The translations under genes were made by a program, and so were the position numbers. Positions 17,101 to 25,920 of a stretch of DNA of 64,000 nt are shown one piece after another. Origin of the DNA: Sulfurospirillum sp036802865 (lineage in GTDB: Bacteria; Campylobacterota; Campylobacteria; Campylobacterales; Sulfurospirillaceae). Position 1 is the first letter of the stretch, and the number at the start of each line of letters is the position of its first letter. The notes below the pieces were generated by a model. That model did no database searches, was not told the origin of the DNA, and saw only the letters and a list, made by a program, of their open reading frames with translations. The DNA is taken from the NCBI RefSeq assembly GCF_036802865.1, contig NZ_DAIRVK010000002.1:186001-250000 (forward strand), given 5' to 3'.

Positions 17101-17302
17101 TTAAGTTTTGAATTTTCTATTTCATTATGTATCATAAAGTAAACCCCATCTTCTCTCCTTTTCACAATCTTGAAAATCTCATACATTCATCATTTGCATG
17201 CGTTAAAATGTTTGTATATTTGGATTAAATATAATAATTTATATTTAGTTAAGAATGTAATATGCTTGTAAATAATATCTCACAATACAAGGAGACGTAC
17301 CT

Positions 17303-17863
17303 ATGTTTGAAAATTTTAAAGCAAGAGCTGAAACATCGGGCAATACCGAAGTGAAGCGTTTTGCAACAACCCCTGAGGCACTTGGATTTATCGAAGAGTT
17401 ACTCGCGCAAGAAGAAGTAAAAGAGGAGGCAGGTTCTTACGCTGTGTGGGCAGATAGTCCTATCTTAAAGCAATTTGATAACGAAGCAATGGCACAGAAG
17501 TTTCCAGGTCTTCATTTTGAAGTGAATAAAGAGTTAGCAAAAGGTGCAAAAGTAGGCATTACTCAATTAAAATGGGGATTGGCTGAAACAGGAAGTATGG
17601 CGCAAGATTCGACAGATATTGCTCAACGCCTTGCTTCTGCGCTTGCATGGATTCACGTGGCGATTCTTCCAACTTCAAAAATCATCGCAGATATTCCTGC
17701 GTTGATGACCAAAATGCACCCTAAAAATGACAAATACATCACGCTTATCACGGGGGCTAGTAAAACAGCAGACATTGAACGTGTCCTTGCTGTGGGGGTT
17801 CATGGTCCTGAGCGATTGGTGATTGTGTGTGTCGATGATTTAGAGTTAGAAGGAGTAGCATAA
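17303..17863 (+). CDS. lutC: LutC-type LUD-domain protein, lactate utilisation
   Basis: 186 residues of the LUD (LutB/LutC) fold, with ITQLKWGLAETGSMAQDST and the terminal GVHGPERLVIVCVDD that are standard in LutC. Part of the NAD-independent L-lactate dehydrogenase complex that feeds electrons to quinone. Its TAA stop shares one base with the ATG of the next gene (TAATG). AAGGAG is well placed before its own ATG. An AT-rich dyad at 17227-17246 lies in the promoter region. Confidence 0.88.
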   Translation: MFENFKARAETSGNTEVKRFATTPEALGFIEELLAQEEVKEEAGSYAVWADSPILKQFDNEAMAQKFPGLHFEVNKELAKGAKVGITQLKWGLAETGSMAQDSTDIAQRLASALAWIHVAILPTSKIIADIPALMTKMHPKNDKYITLITGASKTADIERVLAVGVHGPERLVIVCVDDLELEGVA

Positions 17864-19989
17864 TGAAACAAGATATGTCAGCATCCATCAACAAAGCCCT
17901 TGAAAATCAAAATCTTGCAGGTATTTTAGACAGATGGAATTATCCAGCAACACGTGCCAAAGCATTTGAAGGTATCGATTTTGAAGCATTGCGTACGACC
18001 ATCGCCGATATTAAAGGCGAAGCGGCAGGTCATCTTCGTGAACTCGCACACACCTTTAAGAAAAATGCCGAAGCCAATGGCATCAAAGTATTCATCGCCA
18101 ATAGCCCAGAAGCAGCACGTGAGTACATCGCTAATTTGTGTAAAGAAAAAGGTGTCAAAAAAATCGTCAAATCAAAATCAATGGCAACCGAAGAGATTCA
18201 TCTTAACCATTACCTTGATGAATTTGACATTCAATCTGATGAAACAGACTTAGGTGAATGGATATGCCAGCTTGCTCACCAAACGCCTTCACATATGGTT
18301 ATGCCAGCACTTCACTTAACCAAAGAAGAGATTTCAGAGCTTTTTGCTAAAGAGACTAAGCAGATGCTTGATAGCGACATTCAAAAGTTGGTTAAAGTGG
18401 CACGAAAAGCGATACGAGAGAAGTTTTTTGAAGCCGATATGGGTATCTCAGGGGCTAATATCGCTATTGCAGAGACGGGTTCTATCGTTATTTGTACCAA
18501 TGAGGGAAATGCTCGTCTGGTAACAAGCCTTCCTAAAGTACATGTGGCTTTAGTCGGACTTGAAAAACTGGTTCCAAATTATACCGATGCAGCGCCTATT
18601 TTAGCGGCACTTCCACGCAATGCTACCAGTCAACTTTTGACCAGTTATGCCTCATTTATCTCTGCTCCAACTTTGAATGATGATGGAACGATGAAAGAGG
18701 TTCACATTGTTTTAATGGACAACAACCGAACCAAAATGGCAGAAGACCCGAAATTTAAAGAAGCACTTCAGTGCATTCGCTGTGCCGCCTGTTTGAACGT
18801 TTGCCCAGTATACCGCTTAGTGACTGGACACGTCTTTGGTGACATTTATACTGGGGGTATTGGTACCATTTTAACAGCATGGTTTAATGAGTTAAAATCA
18901 GCAGAAGACATCCAAGCACTCTGCATCGGATGTGATAAGTGTAAAGAGATATGTGCCGCTAAAATCGATATTCCAGGACTTATCTTAGAAATTCGCCGTC
19001 GAGCAGCCAATAAAGAGGGCTTACCGTTTATCTATAAAAGCGCACTTCAAGTTATCAATAACCGTAAGGTTTTCCATACCATGCTCCGTACCGCTTCGGT
19101 GCTTCAAAAACCATTTGTGAAAGAGGGTTATATCAGACACTTGCCGATGTTCCTCTCAGGTTTATCTGAGTATCGAAGTTTACCTTCGGTTGCACCTTCT
19201 CCTTTTAGGGATATTTTTAAAACCCTTAAACAACCAAAATGCGATGAGAAGGCAGTTTTTTATGCGGGTTGTGCGCTTGACTTTGTTTACCCAGATGCGG
19301 GTGTCGCGATTGTTAAGATTTTAAATAAAGCGGGCATTGAAGTGCTGTTTCCAGAAGAGCAATCGTGCTGTGGTATTCCACATTGGGGAAGTGGCTCGTT
19401 TGATATGGCAGCGGACGCTGCAGAGCGCAACATTCTTCCGCTTTTAGAGGGCGATCCGAAGTATGTCGTGGTAAGTTGTGCGAGTTGTACAACGGCTTTG
19501 AAAAAAGAGTGGGCAAAAATACTGAAAGAGCAACACAGAGAAGCATTGATTCCAGAAGCAAATAAAGTAGCAGAACGAACTTATATGTTTACAGAGTTGG
19601 TCGATAAGCTCATCAAAGAGAAACGTCTTACCCCTAAAGAGGGCGTAGAAATTCATACCTTAACCTACCATGACTCATGCCATGCAAAACGACACGTAGG
19701 TGTTTTCAAAGAGCCTCGTGATGCATTAAGCGCTGCTGGCTATGAAATCAAAGAGATGAATGAATGCGATACCTGCTGTGGTATGGGTGGTTCGTACACC
19801 ATCAAGCAACCTGCAATTTCCATGGAAATGTTGAAACGAAAGCTTGAAAACATTGAAGCAACGGGTGCAGAATTTGTCTCTGCTGAGTGTCCTGGTTGTT
19901 TGATTCAATTACGTGGTGGGCTTGATAAATCTGGCTCTAAAGTAAAAGCAGTGCATCCTGCCGAGTTGATGTTAGATAAGTTTAAATAA
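17863..19989 (+). CDS. LutB-LutA fusion, lactate dehydrogenase Fe-S subunit
   Basis: 708 residues combining two normally separate subunits. LUD domain at about 60-290; ferredoxin part with QCIRCAACLNVCP and CIGCDKCKEIC near 305-370; LutA-like half with two CCG modules (FYAGCALDF, QSCCGIPHWGSG, SCASCTTAL and then YHDSCHAKRH, CDTCCGMGGSY, ECPGC). All iron-sulfur cysteines look intact. With LutC it should oxidise L-lactate at the inner membrane. In relatives such as Campylobacter jejuni the parts are separate genes. Confidence 0.88.
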   Translation: MKQDMSASINKALENQNLAGILDRWNYPATRAKAFEGIDFEALRTTIADIKGEAAGHLRELAHTFKKNAEANGIKVFIANSPEAAREYIANLCKEKGVKKIVKSKSMATEEIHLNHYLDEFDIQSDETDLGEWICQLAHQTPSHMVMPALHLTKEEISELFAKETKQMLDSDIQKLVKVARKAIREKFFEADMGISGANIAIAETGSIVICTNEGNARLVTSLPKVHVALVGLEKLVPNYTDAAPILAALPRNATSQLLTSYASFISAPTLNDDGTMKEVHIVLMDNNRTKMAEDPKFKEALQCIRCAACLNVCPVYRLVTGHVFGDIYTGGIGTILTAWFNELKSAEDIQALCIGCDKCKEICAAKIDIPGLILEIRRRAANKEGLPFIYKSALQVINNRKVFHTMLRTASVLQKPFVKEGYIRHLPMFLSGLSEYRSLPSVAPSPFRDIFKTLKQPKCDEKAVFYAGCALDFVYPDAGVAIVKILNKAGIEVLFPEEQSCCGIPHWGSGSFDMAADAAERNILPLLEGDPKYVVVSCASCTTALKKEWAKILKEQHREALIPEANKVAERTYMFTELVDKLIKEKRLTPKEGVEIHTLTYHDSCHAKRHVGVFKEPRDALSAAGYEIKEMNECDTCCGMGGSYTIKQPAISMEMLKRKLENIEATGAEFVSAECPGCLIQLRGGLDKSGSKVKAVHPAELMLDKFK

Positions 19990-19997
19990 ACACATAT

Positions 19998-20022
19998 AAG
20001 GAAGAGTTTTAAACTCTTCCTT
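19998..20022. terminator. Bidirectional terminator between lut and slyD
   Basis: AAGGAAGAG and CTCTTCCTT form a stem around a TTTTAAA centre. It lies 8 bases after the LutBA stop and 8 before the slyD stop on the other strand, so it can serve both convergent transcripts. Confidence 0.7.
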
Positions 20023-20029
20023 ACTGCTT

Positions 20030-20503
20030 TTATCTTGCGTGTTCTTCTTTGATCTCTTTTGCAGTTGCTTTGCGTACATCTAAAACTTTAGCTTTAAAGA
20101 CAACATCAATGCCTGCTAAAGGGTGGTTTCCATCGAGTGTGACTTCATCTTTGGTTATCTCTTTAATCGTATACGAAATTTTTTGATCGTTTTCTTCATC
20201 AAATTCATCTTCGATGATTTCAACAAACTGCTCACCGACAAAAATTTGGTCATCAAATTCACTGCGTGCTTCAACGCTGACTAATGAATCATCATACTCC
20301 CCAAACGACTCTTTGGGCGTGAGTTGTACTTTAATGGTGTCTCCAACCTTTTTACCATCGAGCTCTTTTTCGATTTTGGCAAAGACATCATTGTAGCCAC
20401 CGTGAAGGTAAATAAGCGGCTCTGCGCCTGAGTCAAGTAGGTTTTTTTCGGTATCGGTAATGGTGTACTCAAGCGTAACAACCGTGTTTTTAGAAATTGT
20501 CAT
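20030..20503 (-). CDS. slyD: SlyD-like FKBP peptidyl-prolyl isomerase
   Basis: 157 residues. FKBP domain with inserted flap as in SlyD: VTLEYTITD at the N-terminus, PLIYLHGG, GKKVGDTIKVQLTPKESFGEYDD, then LDGNHPLAGIDVVFKAKVLDV. The C-terminus is short and has a single His, so it lacks the His/Cys-rich nickel-binding tail of E. coli SlyD. Cytoplasmic folding helper. Confidence 0.9.
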   Translation of the reverse strand: MTISKNTVVTLEYTITDTEKNLLDSGAEPLIYLHGGYNDVFAKIEKELDGKKVGDTIKVQLTPKESFGEYDDSLVSVEARSEFDDQIFVGEQFVEIIEDEFDEENDQKISYTIKEITKDEVTLDGNHPLAGIDVVFKAKVLDVRKATAKEIKEEHAR

Positions 20504-20554
20504 GGTATCTCCTTAAAATTATTTGGTATTCTATCGTTTTATAGGTGTAAATAA

Positions 20555-20968
20555 TTACTCTATCTTTTGTATGAACCAATCAAATTGTCCGATACATGTT
20601 GTGGTCTCATTGTTATCTTTTATTTCTACTTCAATGCTTAAAATAGCACGTCCTTTTTTAGTAAGTTGTTCTTCAAATTTTACTTTAGCTTCACCGTCAA
20701 TATGCGCTAATCCGTAAATATTTCCAGTAGCAGGTTTTTTGAATTTGATGTGCGATTCTCTTAATATGGGTATGACTTTACCAACAAGATGTGGAAATGC
20801 CAGTTGCATTGCTTCCCCACTGATAGTTTCAGCAAGGGTAAATTGTGCACTTGCATGAACTGTTTGGAGATGGTTTTCGTTGCTTTGATCCATCTGTAAT
20901 GTCAAGTTGCCTTCGTGCGTGCGTGTTAGTCCCACTTTATGCACAAATGGTATTTCTAAAATATTCAT
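20555..20968 (-). CDS. Hotdog-fold thioesterase-like protein
   Basis: 137 residues with features of the PaaI/DUF4442 hotdog group: HASAQFTLAETISGEAM (helix after the conserved His), HIKFKKPATGNIYG and a C-terminal strand AILSIEVEIKDNN. Its ATG overlaps the stop of the aminotransferase gene by 4 bases, so the two are co-translated. Substrate is unknown. Confidence 0.7.
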   Translation of the reverse strand: MNILEIPFVHKVGLTRTHEGNLTLQMDQSNENHLQTVHASAQFTLAETISGEAMQLAFPHLVGKVIPILRESHIKFKKPATGNIYGLAHIDGEAKVKFEEQLTKKGRAILSIEVEIKDNNETTTCIGQFDWFIQKIE

Positions 20969-22086
20969 GGTCGTGATTGATTCAAATATGTCTTAAGTCG
21001 CTCAATGCCTTCACGCATATGTTCGATATTTCTTGTGTAGGCAAAGCGGAGGTAGTGGCTGGTACCATTGCTTCCAAAGTCGATGCCAGGTGTGGTCGCG
21101 ACGTGGATATTTTCTAAAAGTTCTTTAGCAAAGGCAAAGCTATCATCGGAATATTGTGAGATGTTTGCCCAGATGTAAAAAGCACCTTCTGGTTTTGCGT
21201 CGATCTCAAAAAGGGTTGAGAGTTCAGTGTAGAGAAAATCACGTCTGGCTTTGAATTCGGCTTTGATGGTTGAGAGATACGCCTCATCAAATGCTTCGAG
21301 TGCACCGTATTGGGAAAGTGTGGGTGCTGAGATAAAAAGATTTTGTGCGACAATCTCGGCATGGCGCACTTGCTCTTTGGGTACGATGACCCAGCCAAGC
21401 CTTTGTCCTGGCATACAGTAGTATTTTGAAAAACCATTGATGACTAAAACATTTTTACCATACTCAAGCGCACTATGGGCATTTTCTTCATATGTAAGTC
21501 CATGGTAAAGTTCATCGGAGATAAAGGCGATATTATGGGCTTCACAGTATTCTACCAATGCTTTTAGGTTCTCTGGTTTGTAGATATTACCCGTTGGATT
21601 GGCAGGGGAGGAGATTTGAAGTGCATTTAAATGATGAGACTGTAAATCCTTTACATGTAATTCAAAGTCATCCTCTTTACCGATGGGCATAAACAGTGGT
21701 TTGATGTCGAGAAGGTGAGCAAAATTTTTGTAACATGGGTATGAAGGATCACTCAGTCCCAAAGTGGCACCACCTTTTAGGGTAAGGGCGTAGGCGATTA
21801 AAAATGCACCACTGGTTCCCGGTGTTAAAAAGATTTGGTCGATGTCAATGTGCACACCATAGGTTTTTGCATAATGTGTAGCGATTTCCTCACGAAGTGC
21901 TATTAAGCCGTGGCTTTGGGTGTACGAGAATTTGTCGTTATCGACAGCTTCGTGTAACGCTTTTTTGACGTTTGGTGAGGGTGGAAGATCCGGCTGACCG
22001 ATCTCAAAATGGATGCTATCATCAAATTTTTCAGCCTCTTTGACGATGTCCATCACAATAAAAGAACTCATTTCTGTGCAACGCAT
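20965..22086 (-). CDS. PLP-dependent aminotransferase, class I/II
   Basis: 373 residues. The PLP lysine is in NGFSKYYCMPGQRLGW; other fold-type I marks are IGQPDLPPSP, SSPANPTGN and the C-terminal Arg in HYLRFAYTRN. AAAGG lies 6 bases upstream of the ATG at 22086. Substrate range cannot be fixed from sequence; such enzymes act on aspartate, aromatic or branched amino acids. Confidence 0.85.
   Translation of the reverse strand: MRCTEMSSFIVMDIVKEAEKFDDSIHFEIGQPDLPPSPNVKKALHEAVDNDKFSYTQSHGLIALREEIATHYAKTYGVHIDIDQIFLTPGTSGAFLIAYALTLKGGATLGLSDPSYPCYKNFAHLLDIKPLFMPIGKEDDFELHVKDLQSHHLNALQISSPANPTGNIYKPENLKALVEYCEAHNIAFISDELYHGLTYEENAHSALEYGKNVLVINGFSKYYCMPGQRLGWVIVPKEQVRHAEIVAQNLFISAPTLSQYGALEAFDEAYLSTIKAEFKARRDFLYTELSTLFEIDAKPEGAFYIWANISQYSDDSFAFAKELLENIHVATTPGIDFGSNGTSHYLRFAYTRNIEHMREGIERLKTYLNQSRP
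21651..21660. repeat. TTACATGTAA palindrome copy
   Basis: Exact copy inside the aminotransferase gene, read in frame as LHVK. Confidence 0.9.
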
Positions 22087-22164
22087 ACAGTGCCTTTGGG
22101 TTTAAAACCCTTGTTTTTGCGACATTATAACGAATTTTTGAGGGAGAAAACGAAAGCGATGCTT

Positions 22165-22182
22165 CCCATTGTGAACAATGGG
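22165..22182 (-). terminator. Hairpin after the CobW-like GTPase gene
   Basis: CCCATTGT and ACAATGGG pair around a 2-base loop directly next to the stop codon of the minus-strand GTPase gene. There is no clear U run, so it could be a 3'-end stabilising hairpin. Confidence 0.5.
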
Positions 22183-23229
22183 TTAAGCAACGATGGTTTG
22201 TAAAAACTCTGCTTTGAGTTCTTCGTAAGGCAGTGTACGACCGATGACAACCAGTAATGATTTTCGCTCGTTCTCAAACGGCGATCCAAAATCAAAACCA
22301 ACCACTTTATGAACGCCTTGAACAATTAAGCGACGATCATCACTATCTACAGCAAGAACACCTTTGTAACGAAGCATATCGTTGCCATAAATTTCTACAA
22401 GATTTTCCATAAAGGCACCGATTTTTTTGATGTCAAGCTCTCCTGCTTCAAATACGTAAGAGGTTATATCATCGTTCCATGATTGTTGTGGTTTTTGAGC
22501 ACTAAAGCTTTTAAATTGGATGTTCTGAACATCTTTGGCTTGGTAAAAACCTTGGTTGACACTCAAAGCATCATTGAGATCAAATGCACCTATGCCTATC
22601 CAGACTTTTTTAGGTAGAGCACCTTTCAAAGCTTCAAAAATTTCTGCTTTGGAGTTGATGGCATTAATACGTGAGAGCACATACTCTTTTTGCATTTCAT
22701 CGACGCTATCGGCTTTTGTGAGAATAATCCTGTCTGCAAAACCTATTTGAGAAGCGGCAACTCGGTGTTCATCGAGTTGTTTGATGATATGAAAAGCATC
22801 GACAAGGGTAATCACAGCGTCAAGCATAATGCGTTCACGAATGATTTCATCGACAAAAAAAGCTTGAACGATGGGTGCTGGATCAGCAAGTCCTGTGGTT
22901 TCTAAAAGAAGGCGGTCAGCTTTAAAAGCACCAGAATCCATTTTTGCCAGTAAATCATGAAGGGCTTCGGTGAGCTCTCCTCTGATGCTACAGCACACAC
23001 AACCGTTGCTCAGTTCGACGATCTCGACATCAGCATCTTTTTTGAGTAATGCACCATCAACATTAACCGCACCAAATTCATTTTCAATGATAGCAATGCG
23101 TTCGCCGTGATTGTGTTCTAAAAGGTAGTTGATGAGAGTAGTTTTACCCGAACCTAAAAAACCTGTGAGAATAGTAACGGGTAGAGGCATTTTTGGAGTC
23201 ATTTCATCAGCAACAACGGGAACTGCCAT
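22183..23229 (-). CDS. CobW/COG0523 GTPase (YjiA-like)
   Basis: The ATG at 23229 (MAVPVVADEM) has GGAGG 6 bases upstream, better than the first ATG at 23256. About 348 residues. Walker A GFLGSGKTTL, the metal-binding CVCCSIRGEL (CxCC), Walker B-like ETTGLADPAP and the NKxD-like TKADSVD. A C-terminal CobW_C domain follows. It overlaps yjiX by 23 bases; the order cstA-yjiX-GTPase copies E. coli btsT-yjiX-yjiA, so a metal-chaperone role linked to the transporter is likely but undefined. Confidence 0.85.
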   Translation of the reverse strand: MAVPVVADEMTPKMPLPVTILTGFLGSGKTTLINYLLEHNHGERIAIIENEFGAVNVDGALLKKDADVEIVELSNGCVCCSIRGELTEALHDLLAKMDSGAFKADRLLLETTGLADPAPIVQAFFVDEIIRERIMLDAVITLVDAFHIIKQLDEHRVAASQIGFADRIILTKADSVDEMQKEYVLSRINAINSKAEIFEALKGALPKKVWIGIGAFDLNDALSVNQGFYQAKDVQNIQFKSFSAQKPQQSWNDDITSYVFEAGELDIKKIGAFMENLVEIYGNDMLRYKGVLAVDSDDRRLIVQGVHKVVGFDFGSPFENERKSLLVVIGRTLPYEELKAEFLQTIVA

Positions 23230-23407
23230 TCTTGCCTCCATACCGTGCTTCAACACGTTCTTTGTAAAATTCTTCGTAACTCATCGGTGTTTGCTCAGGA
23301 TGTGTGAGGCGTATATGTTGCACATACGTGTCATAATCAGGTACCCCCACCATCAAGCGAGCAGCCTGTCCCAAATATTTCCCCGCTTTCGCAAGATTTT
23401 CAAACAT
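23207..23407 (-). CDS. YbdD/YjiX family small protein
   Basis: 66 residues with the family pattern RLMVGVPDYDTYVQH, HPEQTPMSYEEFYKERVEARYGG. These proteins are nearly always encoded right after CstA-type transporters; a regulatory or accessory role in pyruvate or peptide uptake is suspected. It ends inside the start of the GTPase gene. Confidence 0.88.
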   Translation of the reverse strand: MFENLAKAGKYLGQAARLMVGVPDYDTYVQHIRLTHPEQTPMSYEEFYKERVEARYGGKNGSSRCC

Positions 23408-23461
23408 CGCTTTTCCTTATTGAAGTATCAAGAGATGTTTCCATCTCTTGATAGGCGTTTA

Positions 23462-25585
23462 TTAGTGAGCAGTTCCGCTTATGATCGCTTCTGCATTCGC
23501 AGGAAGAGGAGCATAAGGGATCTCTTTTGCTGTTGGTTGATCTGATTTAAGTGCTTTAAGGCACGCTTGTACCGTAAAGCCAATCATTACAACCACAACT
23601 ACCATAAATCCAACAATTAAGAAACCATCAAGCTGGTTATTGAAAATAACTTGCTCTACTGCTTCTTTGGATTTAAAGACAGCACCTGGTTTAAAGTTGC
23701 CACTTGCAAGAAGTGCTTGAAGTTGGTTTGCTTTAGCAAAGAAACTGACCGCAGGATCAGTACTAAATGCTTTGAGCCAAGCAGCAGCCATCGTACAAAT
23801 AACAAGCCATGTTGCAGGGACGATAGAAACCCAAGCATACGCTTGACGTTTCATTTTGAAAAGTACCACAGTACATAACATCAAAGCAATCGCTGCTAGC
23901 ATTTGGTTGGTAATACCAAAGAGTGGCCATAATGTGTTAATACCGCCCAATGGATCGACAACACCGACATAGAGGAAGTAACCCCATGAAGCAACAACCA
24001 ATGCTGTGGCTAAAAGACTTGCAAACCATGAGTTGGTTCGTTTGAGGTTTGGATTGATGAGTCCTAGTAAATCTTGCAACATAAAACGTGCTGCACGCGT
24101 ACCAGCATCAACCGCAGTCAAGATGAAAAGTGCTTCAAATAAAATTGCGAAGTGGTACCAGAAAGACATAGAACCTAGTCCGCCAAGTGCACCGTGAATG
24201 ATTTGAGCCATACCAACCGCTAAGGTAGGAGCGCCACCTGCACGAGAGATAATACTTTTTTCACCAACATCGGTTGCAATTTGAGTCAATACATCAGGAG
24301 TTACAACAAATCCCCAGTTACTTACTGTTGTAGAAGCTGCTGCTGCAATGTCTGCTAAACCGGTTGGGTTTAGTGCGCCCATTGGAGAGTTCATCGCAAA
24401 GTAAACACCTGGATCAATGATAGAAGCTGAAATAAGTGCCATCATCGCAACGAAAGATTCCATGAGCATACCACCGTAACCAATCATGCGTGCTTGTGTT
24501 TCATTGGCAAGCATTTTAGGTGTGGTACCTGAGGAAATGAGTGCGTGGAAACCTGATACGGCACCACATGCAATGGTGATAAACAAGAATGGGAACAATG
24601 TTCCTGCCCATACTGGACCATGGCTATCAAAAGCGTATTTGGTAACAGCTGGCATTTGCATATTTGGCATCATAACCACAATACCAATAGCTAAACCTAT
24701 AATAGCACCAATTTTTAAGAAGGTAGAGAGGTAGTCACGTGGTGCTAAAAGAAGCCACACGGGAAGAACCGCTGCAATAAAACCATAAACAATAAGTGCC
24801 CATGTAAGTTGCACGCCACTTAAGTCAAAGTAGACTGCCATTGCTGGATTGAGCGCTACTTGTCCACCGTAGATAATGCCAAAGATAAGACCGGCAAAAC
24901 CGATAATAGATGCTTCAAGAATTTTACCTGGACGAATAAAACGAAGGTAAATACCCATAAAGAAAGCGAGTGGAATAGTAAAGGCCACGGTGAAAGTTCC
25001 CCAAGGACTATGTGTAAGTGCTTTAACAACAATCATTGCAAGAACCGCTAGGATAATGATCATAATCATGAAGCACGCAATAAGCGCGATAACTCCAGGA
25101 ATGGTTCCCATTTCTGTTTTGACAAGTTCTCCGAGTGATTTACCGTCACGTCTGGTTGAGACAAATAGAACCATGTAATCTTGAACAGCACCTGCAATAA
25201 CAACACCGACTAAGATCCAAAGCATACTTGGAAGGTAGCCCATTTGTGCCGCTAAAACGGGACCAACGAGAGGACCAGCACCTGCGATGGCCGCAAAATG
25301 GTGACCAAAGAGAATGACTTTGTTTGTTGGGACATAATCAAGTCCATCATTATGACGAAACGCAGGTGTCATACGTGTCGCATCTGCTTGTAAAACCTTC
25401 TTTTCAATGTAAAGGCTATAAAAGCGATAACCAATCAAATAGACACACACCGATGCCGTTAACACCCACATAGCATTAATCGATTCGCCTCGATTTAATG
25501 CAATATAGCCAAACGCAATAGCGCCTAAAATGGCTACAAATAACCAAGCTATCTTTGACGATGAGCTTGAACTGTTTGTTGACAT
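23462..25585 (-). CDS. cstA: CstA carbon starvation protein, pyruvate/peptide transporter
   Basis: 707 residues with about 16-18 membrane segments and the CstA signatures TPAFRHNDGLDYVPTNK, FGHHFAAIAGAGPLVGP and AGTRAARFMLQD. CstA/BtsT proteins take up pyruvate or short peptides during carbon limitation; in Campylobacter jejuni CstA is linked to peptide use. First gene of the cstA-yjiX-GTPase operon, with its promoter in the 335-base region shared with the aldo/keto reductase gene. Confidence 0.92.
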   Translation of the reverse strand: MSTNSSSSSSKIAWLFVAILGAIAFGYIALNRGESINAMWVLTASVCVYLIGYRFYSLYIEKKVLQADATRMTPAFRHNDGLDYVPTNKVILFGHHFAAIAGAGPLVGPVLAAQMGYLPSMLWILVGVVIAGAVQDYMVLFVSTRRDGKSLGELVKTEMGTIPGVIALIACFMIMIIILAVLAMIVVKALTHSPWGTFTVAFTIPLAFFMGIYLRFIRPGKILEASIIGFAGLIFGIIYGGQVALNPAMAVYFDLSGVQLTWALIVYGFIAAVLPVWLLLAPRDYLSTFLKIGAIIGLAIGIVVMMPNMQMPAVTKYAFDSHGPVWAGTLFPFLFITIACGAVSGFHALISSGTTPKMLANETQARMIGYGGMLMESFVAMMALISASIIDPGVYFAMNSPMGALNPTGLADIAAAASTTVSNWGFVVTPDVLTQIATDVGEKSIISRAGGAPTLAVGMAQIIHGALGGLGSMSFWYHFAILFEALFILTAVDAGTRAARFMLQDLLGLINPNLKRTNSWFASLLATALVVASWGYFLYVGVVDPLGGINTLWPLFGITNQMLAAIALMLCTVVLFKMKRQAYAWVSIVPATWLVICTMAAAWLKAFSTDPAVSFFAKANQLQALLASGNFKPGAVFKSKEAVEQVIFNNQLDGFLIVGFMVVVVVMIGFTVQACLKALKSDQPTAKEIPYAPLPANAEAIISGTAH

Positions 25586-25920
25586 ATCTTACCTCCGTAT
25601 AAAATTTGCAATCGTAAAACGGTCAAGGTAAACCTTAACATTGCTAAAGCGTTCCTGAAACTGCAACACCTTAACAACGCCCAAAAGTTAGCATATATTC
25701 TTTTAGTTTAGCTTTAATTGTACGCATCTTTAATAAAAGATAACGCATTTAGAAGTCCAATGTTTCAAAAAGTGTTTATCTCTTAGACGAGGGGTTTTGA
25801 GCATATTTATAACAACCTAAAAAACATTTTTTACAGTGTTGTTTTTAAGGTTAGGATAAATGCCTTACGCAGTGCACGGAACGTTTCTTGTATAGTCTGT
25901 TGTAAAAAACGAGGTGCCCA
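25586..25920. other. Divergent promoter region cstA / aldo-keto reductase
   Basis: 335 bases without genes. It contains an imperfect inverted repeat (25816-25825 CCTAAAAAAC with 25841-25850 GTTTTTAAGG, one mismatch) and a sigma-54-like site near the reductase (separate entry). The cstA side shows AAGGTAAACCTT at 25624-25635 but no obvious -10/-35 pair. Confidence 0.5.
25878..25891 (+). promoter_or_regulatory. Possible sigma-54 promoter of the nif-associated genes
   Basis: GGAACGTTTCTTGT matches the Campylobacterota sigma-54 pattern GGAAC-R-N4-TTGC except for the last base; GG is 10 bases before GT where GC is expected. A start site about 10-12 bases on leaves a short leader before the ATG at 25921. 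A sigma-54 activator gene (28982) lies downstream. Confidence 0.45.
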
